From Papaver somniferum (Eukaryota; Streptophyta; Magnoliopsida; Ranunculales; Papaveraceae): a stretch of 64,000 bases of DNA. The notes below the pieces were generated by a model that was not told the origin of the DNA, did no database searches, and saw only the letters and a list, made by a program, of their open reading frames with translations. Positions 11,989-22,603 of this stretch are shown in pieces; position 1 is the first letter of the stretch; every line of letters starts with the position of its first letter. The stretch lies in NCBI RefSeq assembly GCF_003573695.1, contig NC_039362.1, forward strand, positions 195,296,827-195,360,826, written 5' to 3'. A program made the position numbers and the translations under genes.

Positions 11989-12719
11989 TAGGGGTGTAAA
12001 TAATACCCGAAAATACTCGGCCTGCGTGTATCCGCCCGAGCTCGCCTGTACCCGAAGTAGCCCAAAGCCTGTTATGGCCCGTCATGGACCACCCGGCCTG
12101 GCCTGGATTAATTTATTGGGCGGTCTCAGGCTTTGCGATTAATTATGATGCCCGGCCTAATACCCGGTCTGGTGCCCGGCCTGAAAGTCTTCTATGTGTC
12201 ATTAATCATTTAATATCCTCTTAAAAAGACTTAAAAGTTACAATTTTATAATTGTCAATTTTGTGTCAAGAAAAATAAAATATATAATTTTTTTTACTTA
12301 TAATTAACCTTTTCAAAACATTAATGGTAATATATTTTCTTATTAGAAAGTTTATTGTACTCTAATTAATTAATTATTATAGGCTAAAATTAAAAATTTG
12401 TCAGTGTAATTTAAATATAAAATAATACTATCACTTACGATATGCGATGTTGGAAAGGAAAGGATATTGTATTTAATACTGTTCATTTGAAAATTTAAAC
12501 TTAAAAAAAAAAAAATCAAAATAGTGGCATGTCCGACCCGATCTGGCATGCCCGTATAAAAAGCGGGCTTTGGGCGGTCTTTGGGTAGCAAATTATCTAC
12601 TTGTGCCCGGCTTGTCCGGCCTGAATTTGTTTACGGGCTCACAAATATTAAGCCTGGCCTGCCCGGCCTGTTTTAGTTTTTGGGTCGGGCGGCCCGGCCT
12701 GCCCGAATTTACACCCCTA
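11989..12719. mobile_element. Non-autonomous hAT-like element in subtilase intron 4
   Basis: The ends are inverted copies of TAGGGGTGTAAA (11989-12000 and 12708-12719). An 8-base target duplication, GCTTAAAT, is found at 11981-11988 and 12720-12727. The size (731 bp), short TIR and 8-bp duplication fit hAT. The flanks (11886-11980 and 12728-12780) carry similar GGCCTG/ACCCG-rich sequence, so it probably landed in an older, degenerate relative. No transposase frame is seen. Confidence 0.85.
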
Positions 12720-12997
12720 GCTTAAATGGACGGGCCCGGGCTTTGACTAAAATATGATACTTGGTCGGCTACCTGCCTAAACAATTCGATATGATTTCGT
12801 TTAAATTTTCTGAAGAGTTTTAGTTTTAGGTTGAAATAAATGGTTATATGTTTTGATTATATTTTGGATTTAAAGTTTTATTTTTTTACTTCTATTCTAT
12901 ATTTAGAAGATTAATTATTCAAAATTGTTTCAAACTATAGGTCATTCGATCTCCAAATTCAAAAAATAATTACAGAACTTCAAAAGTACAAAAAACC

Positions 12998-13186
12998 CAT
13001 GGGCGGAGCCAAGAATCATGAGATGGGGGTGCAAAAATTTTTTACGGGGTATAAAAAAAAATAGGGGTGCGAAGAAGCAAAAATAAGCTTGTATATAGAA
13101 AACAATTCTTGTTGGGCTTGAAATAGGCTTTGGAGCCAGGCAGGGGTGCAAGTGCACATTCTTGCAATGGGATGGCTTCGCCCCTG
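12998..13186. mobile_element. Small hAT-like MITE, 189 bp
   Basis: The termini CATGGGCGGAGCCA and, inverted, CAGGGGCGAAGCCA match at 12 of 14 positions. The flanks AAAAAACC (12990-12997) and AAAAAGCC (13187-13194) form an 8-base duplication with one change. It lies in subtilase intron 4 and has no coding capacity. Confidence 0.75.
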
Positions 13187-13330
13187 AAAAAGCCTGTAGC
13201 CTGTTTGGCCTGCCTGGTCTGATCAAGAAAATGGGCCTTGATAAGACTTTGGGCCTCACAATAAGTGTTATTACTTATTACCTGGCCTGCCCGGCCTGAC
13301 AAGCAATTTGGGTAGCTGAATATGTTGTTG

Positions 13331-13966
13331 TTTAGTCCACTAAACCCGTCCCGGGTTAACGGCTAGTCCAGCATGAGAAATTATTTACTCGCTAGTCCAA
13401 AAAGGGTTTGAAAAGAATAAAATTATTCTGCTAACCCTAACATATAATACTATGTAAGACCCTCTTTTTGCTCTCCATTAGCTTCACTACATACCAATAT
13501 GTGTTATGTTATGTATTGATACTACATATTAATATGTTATGTATTGATACTACGTATGTAGTATCAATATGTTATATATTGATGTTGTTATGTATTGATA
13601 CTACATAACCATATGTATTATGTTATGTATTGATATTATATACTACATATTAATATGTATTGAGATGTATTGATACTACATACTACATATGTTAGTACAT
13701 ATTAATATGTATGGATATATATATGTTACTAGTAACATATGTTACTACATATTAACATATGTATTGATATTGTTAATTATTGATACTAATTATATCTGGA
13801 AGGGTGTTTTAGGTATTTAGAAAACACACTTTATAATTTCCACAAAATTTTCGGACCAACGAGTAAATAATCATGTTTTTGGACTTGCGAGTAAATTAGT
13901 TTCACGGGTGGACTAGCCATTAACTAGGTCATGAAAAACTGGGTTAAACAGTAATTTCTACAGGCG
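13331..13966. mobile_element. Long-TIR MITE-like element
   Basis: The left end (GGCTAGTCCA, then TTATTTACTCGCTAGTCCA) recurs inverted near 13850-13960 (ATTTACTCGCAAGTCCA, then GGCTAGTCCA), giving imperfect inverted repeats about 90 bases long. The centre (13490-13790) is an AT-rich run of TATTGATACTACATA words. No clean target duplication was found, so the exact ends are uncertain. Confidence 0.6.
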
Positions 13967-14024
13967 TGACGGTTTAAATTGTTTTTGTGAAGATTTGAAA
14001 AGAACACAAAGTTTAGAAAAATAC

Positions 14025-14827
14025 TTGTTGCATGTAAAGTTTTGACCACCATCACAGGTACCCTTCCATTTCTTAGGAAGAGGACCAAACCCAGCATCGA
14101 GAAACTTGCAGACTCTGGCCAGATTCCAGTATCGAGGAAACCAATTATAGTATTGCTTAACAGAAGGAATTCTTTTCACATTCTTAGTAAGACCTATAAA
14201 ATCCCAGGACCTCGTAGTTTGGAGTTGAAAGAAACGGTTTGGAAAGACCGAAACTATACCCTTCATATCTGCATGCATGCACACACACAGACACAAGCAC
14301 AACGTATATTATAACACGTATTACGAATCTATGACCAGCAACAAATTTGATGGTGTATATACCAGAAAGCTTTTGAACTTCTTTTTCGGTGAGTTTGGCT
14401 GAAAATCCATTGAAACTCCTTTTATAACTGTAAACTAATGTGTCCTCCACGGAGCTGCATGAAAGGTTTGTTATTACCAGTTGACAACTCTTTCTTTTGT
14501 TTAGTCAATCAACTAGAACTATTATATTGTTATCTTGTTACGTACCTTCCCTCGACGATATCCTGTAAGATAGTTTCGTGGTGAGATAAAGGGCTATATT
14601 CAGCCTCACTTGGAAGCTCACCCATGTATACAATATAAACCTGCGTCCATCAATATACTCATTATAAGAGTGTCGAGATAATTAGCCGCAATGCGCAATA
14701 GAGACATGATCATATATATATATACACAAACCTTTCAGTCTTCATGTTGAGAATAACAACAACTAATGGTGAAGGAGGCAATAGCTAGATAAACAATAAA
14801 CAAAGTATTGGAAAGTGGTGTAGCCAT
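14025..14827 (-). pseudogene. Subtilase exons 1-4 with nonsense codon and two compensating indels
   Basis: The ATG is at 14825-14827. Exon 1 (14732-14827) encodes a signal-peptide-like MATPLSNTLFIVYLAIASF. It contains an in-frame TGA three codons after QHE, where the family usually has Arg before KVYIVYMG. Exon 2 (14546-14640) begins [15 protein letters not shown]. Exon 3 (14363-14454) has VYSYKRSFNGFSAKLTEKE of the I9 inhibitor prodomain. Exon 4 (14025-14268) has GIVSVFPN and TTRSWDFIGL and ends WKGTCDGGQNFTCN. In exon 4, about 16 codons (roughly 14101-14155) are read out of frame; the shifted frame there reads DTGIWPES, the catalytic-Asp block. Small losses on both sides restore frame but remove the Asp. 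The GT/AG sites listed keep phase across all four exons. Confidence 0.88.
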
Positions 14828-15212
14828 TGTTGATTGTTGTTAACTTTGAGATGTGAGTAAGAAGAATATTGATCAAAGAAGACGATATATCTGATTTTTG
14901 GCATAAAAAATGTTAGAATTTTTTACTTACTGCATTAAGATATTCTCTTTTTGTAACTTATGGTAATATTTTGATGATTATAGGTAAAAAAATAATTTTT
15001 ATTAATTTGCTGAAATGTTTTGGCCATAAATTTCCATTTCAATTAATGACTTGCTTTATTAGGTTTGCATAAATTTTTTTTGAACGCATATACAAAATCT
15101 CTAAAACATCAATGAACCAAATACGTGCTTCATTTGGTCATACGACTCATACCCTTTTTTAACATTTGCACTCTGTCAGGCACGACAAGTCTGGTGATCA
15201 TCTTGATGACTA
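14828..15212. other. Upstream region of the subtilase; no gene seen
   Basis: AT-rich. A weak TATA-like GATATAT lies about 60 bases upstream of the minus-strand ATG (near 14885). No other feature is supported. Confidence 0.4.
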
Positions 15213-15402
15213 ATGATTAAAACAGTCGTTATATACGTGCTTGGGGTGCAGAGAGATATGTTGCATCGCACAGGAATTAACACTTCTATGAACAGCCATC
15301 TTTGTGACGGAGTAAAATCAGCTGATCACTTGTTGCTTCACTGCTCTTATGCGACAGCGTCACAGAGGTGTGAAATGACTTCGAAAAGGTGGTCCTTTAC
15401 AT
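15213..15402 (+). pseudogene. LINE reverse-transcriptase zinc-binding (zf-RVT) scrap
   Basis: A 63-codon frame contains LCDGVKSADHLLLHCSYA, matching the Cys/His signature (C..C...ADHLLLHC) of the zf-RVT domain at the end of plant L1-type LINE ORF2. The rest of the LINE is missing. This is a dead fragment. Confidence 0.6.
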
Positions 15403-16167
15403 GACACAAATATCCATGAATAACCTCACCGAAAAAGTAGGTCATATATCTTCATCAACTTTGAAGACACCAAAATTCAACGAGATTAAGCACGTAAATG
15501 TAAACTAGCTAATGGGTTCGGTTTGTTTCCCTCTTTGCGTTTGCTTTCCCTTTTATTAATAAAATCTCAGCTTTGCGGAAAAAAACTTAATAAAGAAAAG
15601 GAAATGAAATAAATTCATGGTTGAAATTACGTCAATCCAATATCAACTGCTTCGACCGGTAAATCTTTAGGGTATATGCCCCACCTAACTCCCATGAAAT
15701 TTCATGAACAAGAGAAAGTAGAGTACAAGGGAGGATAAGATGTTGTTGGAATTTTATTTAGCACAAAATTGGTTAAAAAGACCAAAATCAACAATTCCTG
15801 GATGAAATGGACAGTTAGATTTTGATACTGTTTAAATGGACAAAAATGTAAAAATATGCAGGATGTAACCAGTTTCATCGTGCCCATTTTCAAATATTTT
15901 TTCTTATTTTTAATTTACACAGGATGTATCCAATTTCATCCTTGGTATTTTTTAAATTTAAGCTAGGATGAAACCATCCTTACTATCTTTTTTTGGCATT
16001 TCACCAAAACTATTTTTTACTCGTCCATTTGAACCGTGATTTAAAAATATTTGGACAAATGACCCATTTTCCGTTTATTTAGAATGGACTTGCCAACCAC
16101 TCCTTATGGATGTAGAGTTATAATAATAAACCTGAAAATTCCATTAATGTTTTTGGATTTATAAATC
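15403..16167. other. Region downstream of the GDSL gene; no gene seen
   Basis: GGATGTAACC/GGATGTATCC/GGATGAAACC words followed by TTTCATC or similar recur at about 15862, 15923 and 15964, suggesting an eroded repeat. The 63-codon minus frame at 15702-15893 has no recognisable similarity. Confidence 0.35.
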
Positions 16168-17470
16168 TCAAGATTCTCCTACGAACTCCGCAAGGCTTGT
16201 TTTCAACAAGTAATCAGTCACGATCTGATTCAGTGTCTCAGTACCATGGAATGCGTCCCAAAATACATATTTGGTTGCATCTGTACACGATAATGAGTTG
16301 TCCGCATGGCATAAAACACCCATCTCGTATATTCCGGTGCCGCAGCATCCAACCTCTACTGTCTCCAGTCCTACAATCACATTGGGGATGGATATATAGT
16401 CAAACTCACCCGTTCTATATTTGACCGATTCAATAAAAGGATAGTACATACATGAATCGGAAAACTAAAGAAATGAAGAAAACTAAACTCGCCAAAAACT
16501 TCAGGCTTCTGAATGGCTTCTAAAATCGGATCATACGCATTTGAAAAAACTGGTCTGAACCCAACAAGTAGACTTCTCAGCTTGGTCACTAAATTCTTAA
16601 TCTTTGTACTAAAATCTAGAGCCAGCTTATTATAATCTTCTTTGCAAGCATTCTTTGACTTGAGATTTGTAGCTCTTTCTAAGGGTAAGCACCCCATTGG
16701 AGGCAACCCGGCTACGGATACTTTCCGAGCACCCAATTGATAAAGATCCATAAGAAAGTTTTGTGCAATACTGAGAAGCAAATCTTGGTATTCGGCCATT
16801 GTAAAATGTGCAGACCGACGAGGACCGGCGAAATAATTCTCAAGAAAATCATTGGTTCCTATACTTACTACATATAGTGCTTCATTCAAAGTCTCCATGG
16901 CCTTTTCTTCACCAAAAAAACTGATTAATTTTTCTTTATATTCCTTGAAATATTCCACTTCTTTCCATAGAGGTATCACTGACTACATTAATCAAATTCA
17001 AAGTATCAGACAAATGCACTATGTATACTACTCTTAAATTTATCACTTTTTAAGAAATTTTTCATCAAAACTTACCATCACATCAAAAGTAGCATTATCG
17101 TAACCGGATCCGGCAGAAGCAAAACAAACTCCAGTGGCAAAATCTTTTATACTATACGTTGGATCCAAATAAGCAGGTACAACCGGTTTCAATCCAAAAG
17201 CCTCAGACATGAAATCAGGCGATATTCTTCCATTACAAAACCGTCCGGTTGGTTTGCCACCTTCGAAATCACGACCATAAGGTTCAAAATTACTTCTTGC
17301 AAGTGTTGGAATAAAATTGTTCCTGCATCAACTGATGAATCTCCAAAAACTATTATCGCTCTAACTTTCCCTGCTTCTACTCCATTATTGCTTGGACATA
17401 AAAGTAGTAGTACCATGAATGATAATAAAATGGATGATGATGAAATATCACATTCCTCCATTTCAATCAA
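16168..17470 (-). pseudogene. GDSL esterase/lipase, three exons, one frame break
   Basis: GDSL esterases/lipases are secreted SGNH-fold hydrolases of about 350 residues. Exon 1 (17076-17470) starts MIEMEECD, has a hydrophobic leader (ILLSFMVLLLLCP) and block I FGDSSVDAG with the catalytic Ser. Exon 2 (about 16488-16982) starts SVIPLWKE and has block III SIGTNDF and the family segment LGARKVSVAGLPPMGC. Exon 3 (16168-16370) has GCCGTG and block V WDAFHGTE with catalytic Asp and His. The stop is at 16168-16170. All catalytic residues are present. Just after VDAG (about 17319-17325) the frame shifts by one base and part of the Asn run usual here is missing; the correct frame then stays open to the exon end. 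This is either a recent pseudogene or a sequence error. The exon 2 donor is uncertain. Confidence 0.82.
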
Positions 17471-17604
17471 AATCCAATCCCAAGAACAAAAAGAAGAAGT
17501 GATCAGATATGTAAGTGACAGATATTAATGTGTTTTAATGATGTAGTTCAATTTTAGGTGAAGCTTTTTGGTTTGGCAGAAATGCAAAAGCCAAAAACTG
17601 TTGG

Positions 17605-17935
17605 TGGAGGAAAATATTAATGATGTTGAGTCCACCATGCCCGTGCCATTTGAAGGGCATACATGCCTGTTACATTAATTTTCATGTGCATGGTGTACAC
17701 CCTTATTATTAAGTCACCTGTACAAAGTGAGGCACACCCATACATATATACATGATGTATGTTTATGTCTAAGCATGTAACTCATTTATTTGAGTCTTAC
17801 ATGCTTGGGACCGTTTTCATCAAACAGTGGTTTTAGATGAAAGAAATCAAGCATTGGTTGTGGTACTCATTTCTCTGTTTCAGTAGTTATTTTCATACCA
17901 CCCTGCTTTTCTAGTTTGTGGTTGTACTAATCAAT
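17605..17935. repeat. Sequence duplicated at 52705-52935
   Basis: Two blocks upstream of the GDSL gene recur in the same order and orientation near 52.7-52.9 kb. One carries CCATTTGAAGGGCATACATG and TTACATTAATTTTCATGT. The other carries TTTCATCAAAC, TTTCAGTAGTTATTTT and TAGTTTGTGGTT. This is either a copied promoter region or an unrecognised dispersed repeat. Confidence 0.75.
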
Positions 17936-18082
17936 GTGTAGGCTAATATGCCGTATAGCTTTTCAGCTGGGTGTACTGCATCCCATAACGCAAATATTTT
18001 GTTATATCTTTGCAGGAAATTGCGTAATCCGATTTGCAAATTCATTAAAAAATAATAATAAAAAAAAAATTGCAAACTCAAA

Positions 18083-18083
<1 letters not shown>

Positions 18084-18117
<34 letters not shown>
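18084..18117. repeat. (TA)n microsatellite
   Basis: About 17 uninterrupted AT dinucleotides. Open frames crossing it on both strands are artefacts. Confidence 0.95.
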
Positions 18118-18118
<1 letters not shown>

Positions 18119-19194
18119 TGCTCCACTTAAATTTGATTCTTACTATTAGTTTAGTGTTTTAGATTTTGCAAATCGGGATTTTATTAGGAAGAGATACAGA
18201 GGGATTCCTAAGGACTAAACGAGTAAAAATAAATCAAAAACGGAATAAATAAGCAAAACAAATCAAAAACGGAATAAATCAGAAAGTCCCTGAAGCTGTT
18301 AGATTTCAGTTAGAGATGGTGAAAAAATAGAACCAAGTTGTATGCAGGCAACAACAAAAACTTTTTAATGTGTATTAGGAATTTAACAAAACTTAGTCTT
18401 ATTCCGATTTCAGAAAACTACCTGGCAGAACTCTTGGCCAATAGGTGTGTGGAACAAAATCTCCCCCCTTAATGAGCGCAAGACAAACTGAAATTGTTAC
18501 CCGATTTAAAAACACGGAATGAAATTCGGGCGCTAGATCTGCTGACTCTAAAAATCAGCCGTTGGATCTGGAAATTCCTGCGTTTAAATTTTTCGTGTGA
18601 ACATCAGATAAGAACCATTGGATTAGATGACTTTTCAACCCATTAATCTAATTTTAACCGTCCAGATGATAAAGGATTTCGGTGTATATAGAACTTATTA
18701 TGGGGGTTTTATTTAATTTAGTTTAGCTATACTTTGTAAGGACTAAATCGAATTTTTATATAACACTAACGAAGATATCTATCTTTCTTATCTTCTCTCT
18801 TCTTCTTTTTCTCATCAACGGTTCTGAGGCGAAAATGGTCGACATTCAAACTAAAAATTCCAGATCGAACAAACAACATTAACTACTAATTTCAATCCAA
18901 TACGTTAACTCATTAACTAATCATTCTTTCTCAAACCCTAATTTTCCTTTTCCCAATCTTTTCTCTTTCCCAATTTTTCTCTTTTCGTGAATTTGAATCA
19001 ACATCTTCTGGAACTACAAACAAAAGAAAAAACAAAAATGATGAATACCCTTTACATTGGTTGATTATCTGGGACTTCACTTCCGATTCAGACATCAACA
19101 AGATCATATTATCCCACCTGAGACACACGTCTTGTATTTCTGATTATCTGTCAAATAAGTGTTTGTCAAACTCAAATGGTTACCTACATCACTA
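18119..19194. other. Non-genic stretch; no gene seen
   Basis: It contains a CCGTTGGATC word near 18560. A pyrimidine-rich leader-like run (18780-18830) follows a possible TATA box at 18688, but only a very short frame starts at the following ATG. It might be a decayed LTR or a promoter fragment. Confidence 0.35.
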
Positions 19195-19775
19195 TGTTAT
19201 TGGAGTATGTGACGCGATGTAAACCACATACGCATAGCTAGGATAGTCCCACATGGAATAAGAGGAAGTGCATGTGGTGCCTAATAAGTTTGGGCATCTC
19301 CTTACATAGCACTGAGACCTTTTAGACTAAAACTCCACACATGATGCAGCAGTTGGTCAAGTGGGGACAATATCGGTGTTATGTGGTCGGGTCCAGAAAT
19401 AGGGTCCTTCCGTGAAGATCCTGACAACTGGTATTAGATCCTGACAACTGGTATCAGAGATCGGGTTATCGGTGTTATGTGGGCGGGCCCAGAAGTAGGG
19501 TCCGTCCGTGAAGATCCTGACAACTGGTATCAGAGCTCGGGTTAGAGCTTTAGGGTTTATCGTAGTACGATTGGAGTTGGAGTTATGGGTGATAATAACG
19601 ACAGCACGGTAGTCAGGGTTAAAGTTTTTAATGGGAAGAACTTTGCGTTTTGGAAGTCTCGGATGAAAGGCTACCTATATGAGAAAGACCTTGCTGATCC
19701 ATTGGGTGGAGTTGCGAAAAAGGGAGCACGCAAAGACGATGAATGGACAACTCTTGATCGTAGTGTGTAGCCGTG
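19195..19775 (+). mobile_element. Ty1/copia 5' end: LTR, repeated LTR-end/PBS units and truncated gag
   Basis: The LTR-like segment starts near TATTGGAGTATGTG and ends CTGACA at 19426. The joint between LTR end and primer-binding site occurs three times: weak at 19427, then TGGTATCAGAGA at 19449 and TGGTATCAGAGC at 19525. The last is the initiator-Met-tRNA-type site usual in copia elements. A 61-codon frame at 19585 (MGDNNDSTVV, then FNGKNFAFWKSRMKGYLY) is the N-terminus of a UBN2-type copia Gag. Gag breaks off at 19770, and no pol is present. Confidence 0.8.
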
Positions 19776-19796
19776 ATCCGTAGATGTCCAAGGGAG

Positions 19797-20484
19797 GAAG
19801 CTTATTAGGAACCACATGTACTTCCTCTTATTCCATGTGGGACTATCCTAACTATACATATGTGGTTTACATCGCGCCACATACTCCAACAATCTCGACC
19901 TTGGAGAGATTAAACCACCTCACCAATCCAATCATACTCCACCATATGATTACCGTCAGTATATGCTACCCATCGAACATGATTATTATCACTACGCGCC
20001 CTGAAACCCTACTCCATCTTGAGTTAATGGGAAGGCTAGAACTAACTCCACCTTGAGCACAGCCTTTTCCACCTAGAACCCTGTTCCATCTGAGTTAATG
20101 GGTGTGTCACTAACTCCACCTTGAGCGCCAGATCTACTTTGGGCCTTGCCTGCTCCACCTTGAGTCTGACTCCACCTGCGCCCTAAAGCGGGTGACATCC
20201 ACAACCACTTCTCCGTCCGGACAGCAGCCCCAACCATAGACTCTGATACCAGTTGTTAGGATCTTCACGGACTGCAGACCCTACTTCTGGGCCCGACCAC
20301 ATAGCACCGATATTGTCCCCACTTGACCACCCGTTACAGCAGGTGTAGGGTTTAGTCTAAAAGACCTCGGTGCTATGTAAGGAGATGCCTAAACTTATTA
20401 GGCACCACATGTACTTCCTCTTATTCCATGTGGGACTATCCTAACTATATATATGTGGTTTATAGTGCGCCACATGCTCCAACA
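19797..20484 (-). mobile_element. TRIM-like miniature LTR element, inverted relative to the copia end
   Basis: Read on the minus strand, the LTR at 20254-20484 (231 bp) begins TGTTGGAG and ends CCTAACA. It is followed by TGGTATCAGAG at 20241-20251 (primer site), then about 360 bases without coding capacity, a purine-rich CCAAGGTCGAGAT, and a second LTR start, TGTTGGAG, at 19891, truncated near 19797. The internal part repeats ACTCCACCTTGAG on the plus strand. The LTR belongs to the same family as 19195-19426. LTR-PBS-short interior-PPT-LTR is the TRIM layout. Confidence 0.75.
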
Positions 20485-21410
20485 TATGTACCTCTTTACG
20501 GTGCACCAGCTAATCGCTACAAATTTGTCAAGTGCCATGAAGGTCAACTGGTTTAGCATACACTTTAGGATTTTGCTTATAGAAGTATCCAAATAGAAGT
20601 ATTAAATTTTACCACTTTAGTATTTCATAATACACGTTAGTTGTATCATTCATCCATTTTTTGAATAGAAGTATTCTGGTGAGAATATGTTTGTGTGTTA
20701 AAATTTGCATCTTAAATTTTTTTGATAGTCTTTCACCGTGCTAGCGGTCATTTGGTAATGACCAAAATTCGTCGTTTTCTCGAAACATTCCATAATCATT
20801 GCTACAAGGTAGCGTGTTGGGCCTTTCTCACTTCAAGTATGTATTTGCTATTACAAATCCATCCAAAGAAAAAAAATCTCCCATGCAGGCATAAATCCTT
20901 GGTTCCGTTGTTGGTGACTTCGGCAATAATCCATCCGTTACTCCGGCATCAGTAGTAAAAGAGATGGAAGTGGTTTTGCCTTATTCATATGACAATCGGT
21001 AATGGCCTAGAGGATAATACTATAAATACCCAAATAAATAGATCAACTGCGTTAAAACACTCTTGGTAATCATTAATCTTGGGGAAATACGAATACCACT
21101 AATCTTACGAGGTTTGGTAATTAGAAGTACGTCGAAATAGCCCTTTAATGAAAGAATTTGAGAAATAGTTGAGCCTAATTGTAACTCCAAATTCAATCGT
21201 ACATTACTATTGAGTTCTAAATAAATATTACTCTTATTAATAATTAAGTTCTAAATAAAGTACGTTATGAAAAATCATTATTTATTGACGTGGAACGCAC
21301 GTGCACTCTACTTGTTTGTGTAAGCAGTGGAAGGAGCCACTTATAAACTCTGTATTGGTGAGCCTTCTTCAAATGAGTGATACCACATTTTTTGCTTTGT
21401 AATCTCAGGG
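20485..21410. other. Non-genic stretch; no gene seen
   Basis: AT-rich sequence with short frames only. The 77-codon plus frame at 20722-20955 shows no family signature. Confidence 0.35.
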
Positions 21411-21413
21411 TTA

Positions 21414-22603
21414 GGCTAACTCCTATGGTCTTCTAATCTAGCAGCTACATTGGCCATCCACGTCAGCTAGGATAACCTCCTAAGTCCGATGGGATGGCTA
21501 ATCTAGCAGCTAGATTAGAAGACCACGTAGCGGGACCACCATATAGCGCTGAACAGTTCAGCGTTGAGCGCTGTTTGGTTCAGCGCTTTAATTCTCAGTC
21601 GTTAGATCAGAATATTTTCTCCCAGCGCTGAATGGTTCAGCATTTTGGTTACTTTTTGAGCGATGAACGGTTCAGCTTTTGAAACTAGCTGCTAGTTGAA
21701 CTGCGAGCAAATGCTAGGAGAGAGAAGTAGCAGGTACATGTGTTAACTTTTTTCCCATACTTATTTTTTGATTTGCAACACTTTTTGTTAGGGATGTGCA
21801 ACGGACGGACGGATGCGGATTAGGGATCACCCGCGTCCAATCCTTCAAAGTTGCGGATTTGAAAAATCCAACCGTGACCGGTCCAATCACCCGCGGATTT
21901 AGTCAACAAAATAAAATAAAAAACAAATTAAACAATACATAATTCTACAAAATACCAAGTAATCAATCATCGTTTCGCTTTACGTTCAAGATTGATTTGA
22001 GTGAGGAATAACAATGGTACGTATCTCCATCTCCTCATTTCTACAATCTTGTGCTCACGAATACTAATGTTACTATCCCTTCTTTAAATTTTCAGTTATT
22101 TCTCGCTATAGTAATCCAGTTTTCTTTCATTTTTATAATAAAACTGATACCAAATTACTCACTGAGTAGTGGTAGAATTTGAACCAGTTAGGCTATTCGT
22201 GACGTGTGCCATCTAGTGCAATTAGTAATAACTAATGTTGGCTACGAGATCTGTCTGATGTTGATGCTAGGGTCGAATCTGTTCACGACAAGTGCCATCT
22301 CAGATTATTCAGTGATCTGTTGTATTAAATTTAAAGAAGGCATACTAACATTAGTATTCTAACATTGATATTTAAGTGAGGAACGGTACCGGTGAAATTG
22401 CGGATTTCAAAGTCCAACCGCAATCAAACCGTTAAAAGTGCGGATTTGAGAATCCCACTCATGTCCGGTCCATAAATTTTGCGAATTTGGTTTCGTCCAT
22501 AATTTTACGGACGGATACGGGTGAAATTCACGGTTCCAGAATTTTTGTTCATCCCTACTTTTTGGCCAATCTAGCAGCTCAATCTAACCCATAAGAATTA
22601 GCC
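21414..22603. mobile_element. PIF/Harbinger-like MITE with internal hairpin words
   Basis: The terminal inverted repeats begin GGCTAACTCCTATGG (left) and GGCTAATTCTTATGG (right, inverted), and are extended by CTAATCTAGCAGCT and ATTGGCCA blocks. TTA flanks both ends (21411-21413 and 22604-22606), as expected for a 3-bp TWA target. The left arm (21545-21690) carries an AGCGCTGAAC/GTTCAGCGCT hairpin array. It is interrupted by a hAT-like element. The superfamily is inferred from TSD length. Confidence 0.7.
21789..22557. mobile_element. Non-autonomous hAT-like element nested in the MITE
   Basis: The ends carry inverted TAGGGATG. The flanking CTTTTTGT (21781-21788) and CTTTTTGG (22558-22565) form an 8-base duplication with one change. 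The interior repeats GCGGATTT and GACGGACGGAT words near both ends in opposite orientation. No transposase frame is seen. Confidence 0.8.

Noticed and set aside
12942..13302. Overlapping 105- and 86-codon minus frames
   Set aside because: They span a 189-bp MITE and its flanks in an intron; no family signature.
11886..13320. A second, outer hAT element around 11989-12719 with defined ends
   Set aside because: Flanking sequence resembles the inner element's left end, but no matching right terminus or target duplication was found, so no boundaries are given.
17911..18149. Frames over the (TA)n run on both strands
   Set aside because: Low-complexity Tyr/Ile translation of a microsatellite.
19797..20484. 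Identity of the TRIM-like element as Cassandra
   Set aside because: Cassandra LTRs carry a 5S-rRNA-like promoter region; I see no such sequence here, so only TRIM-like is claimed.
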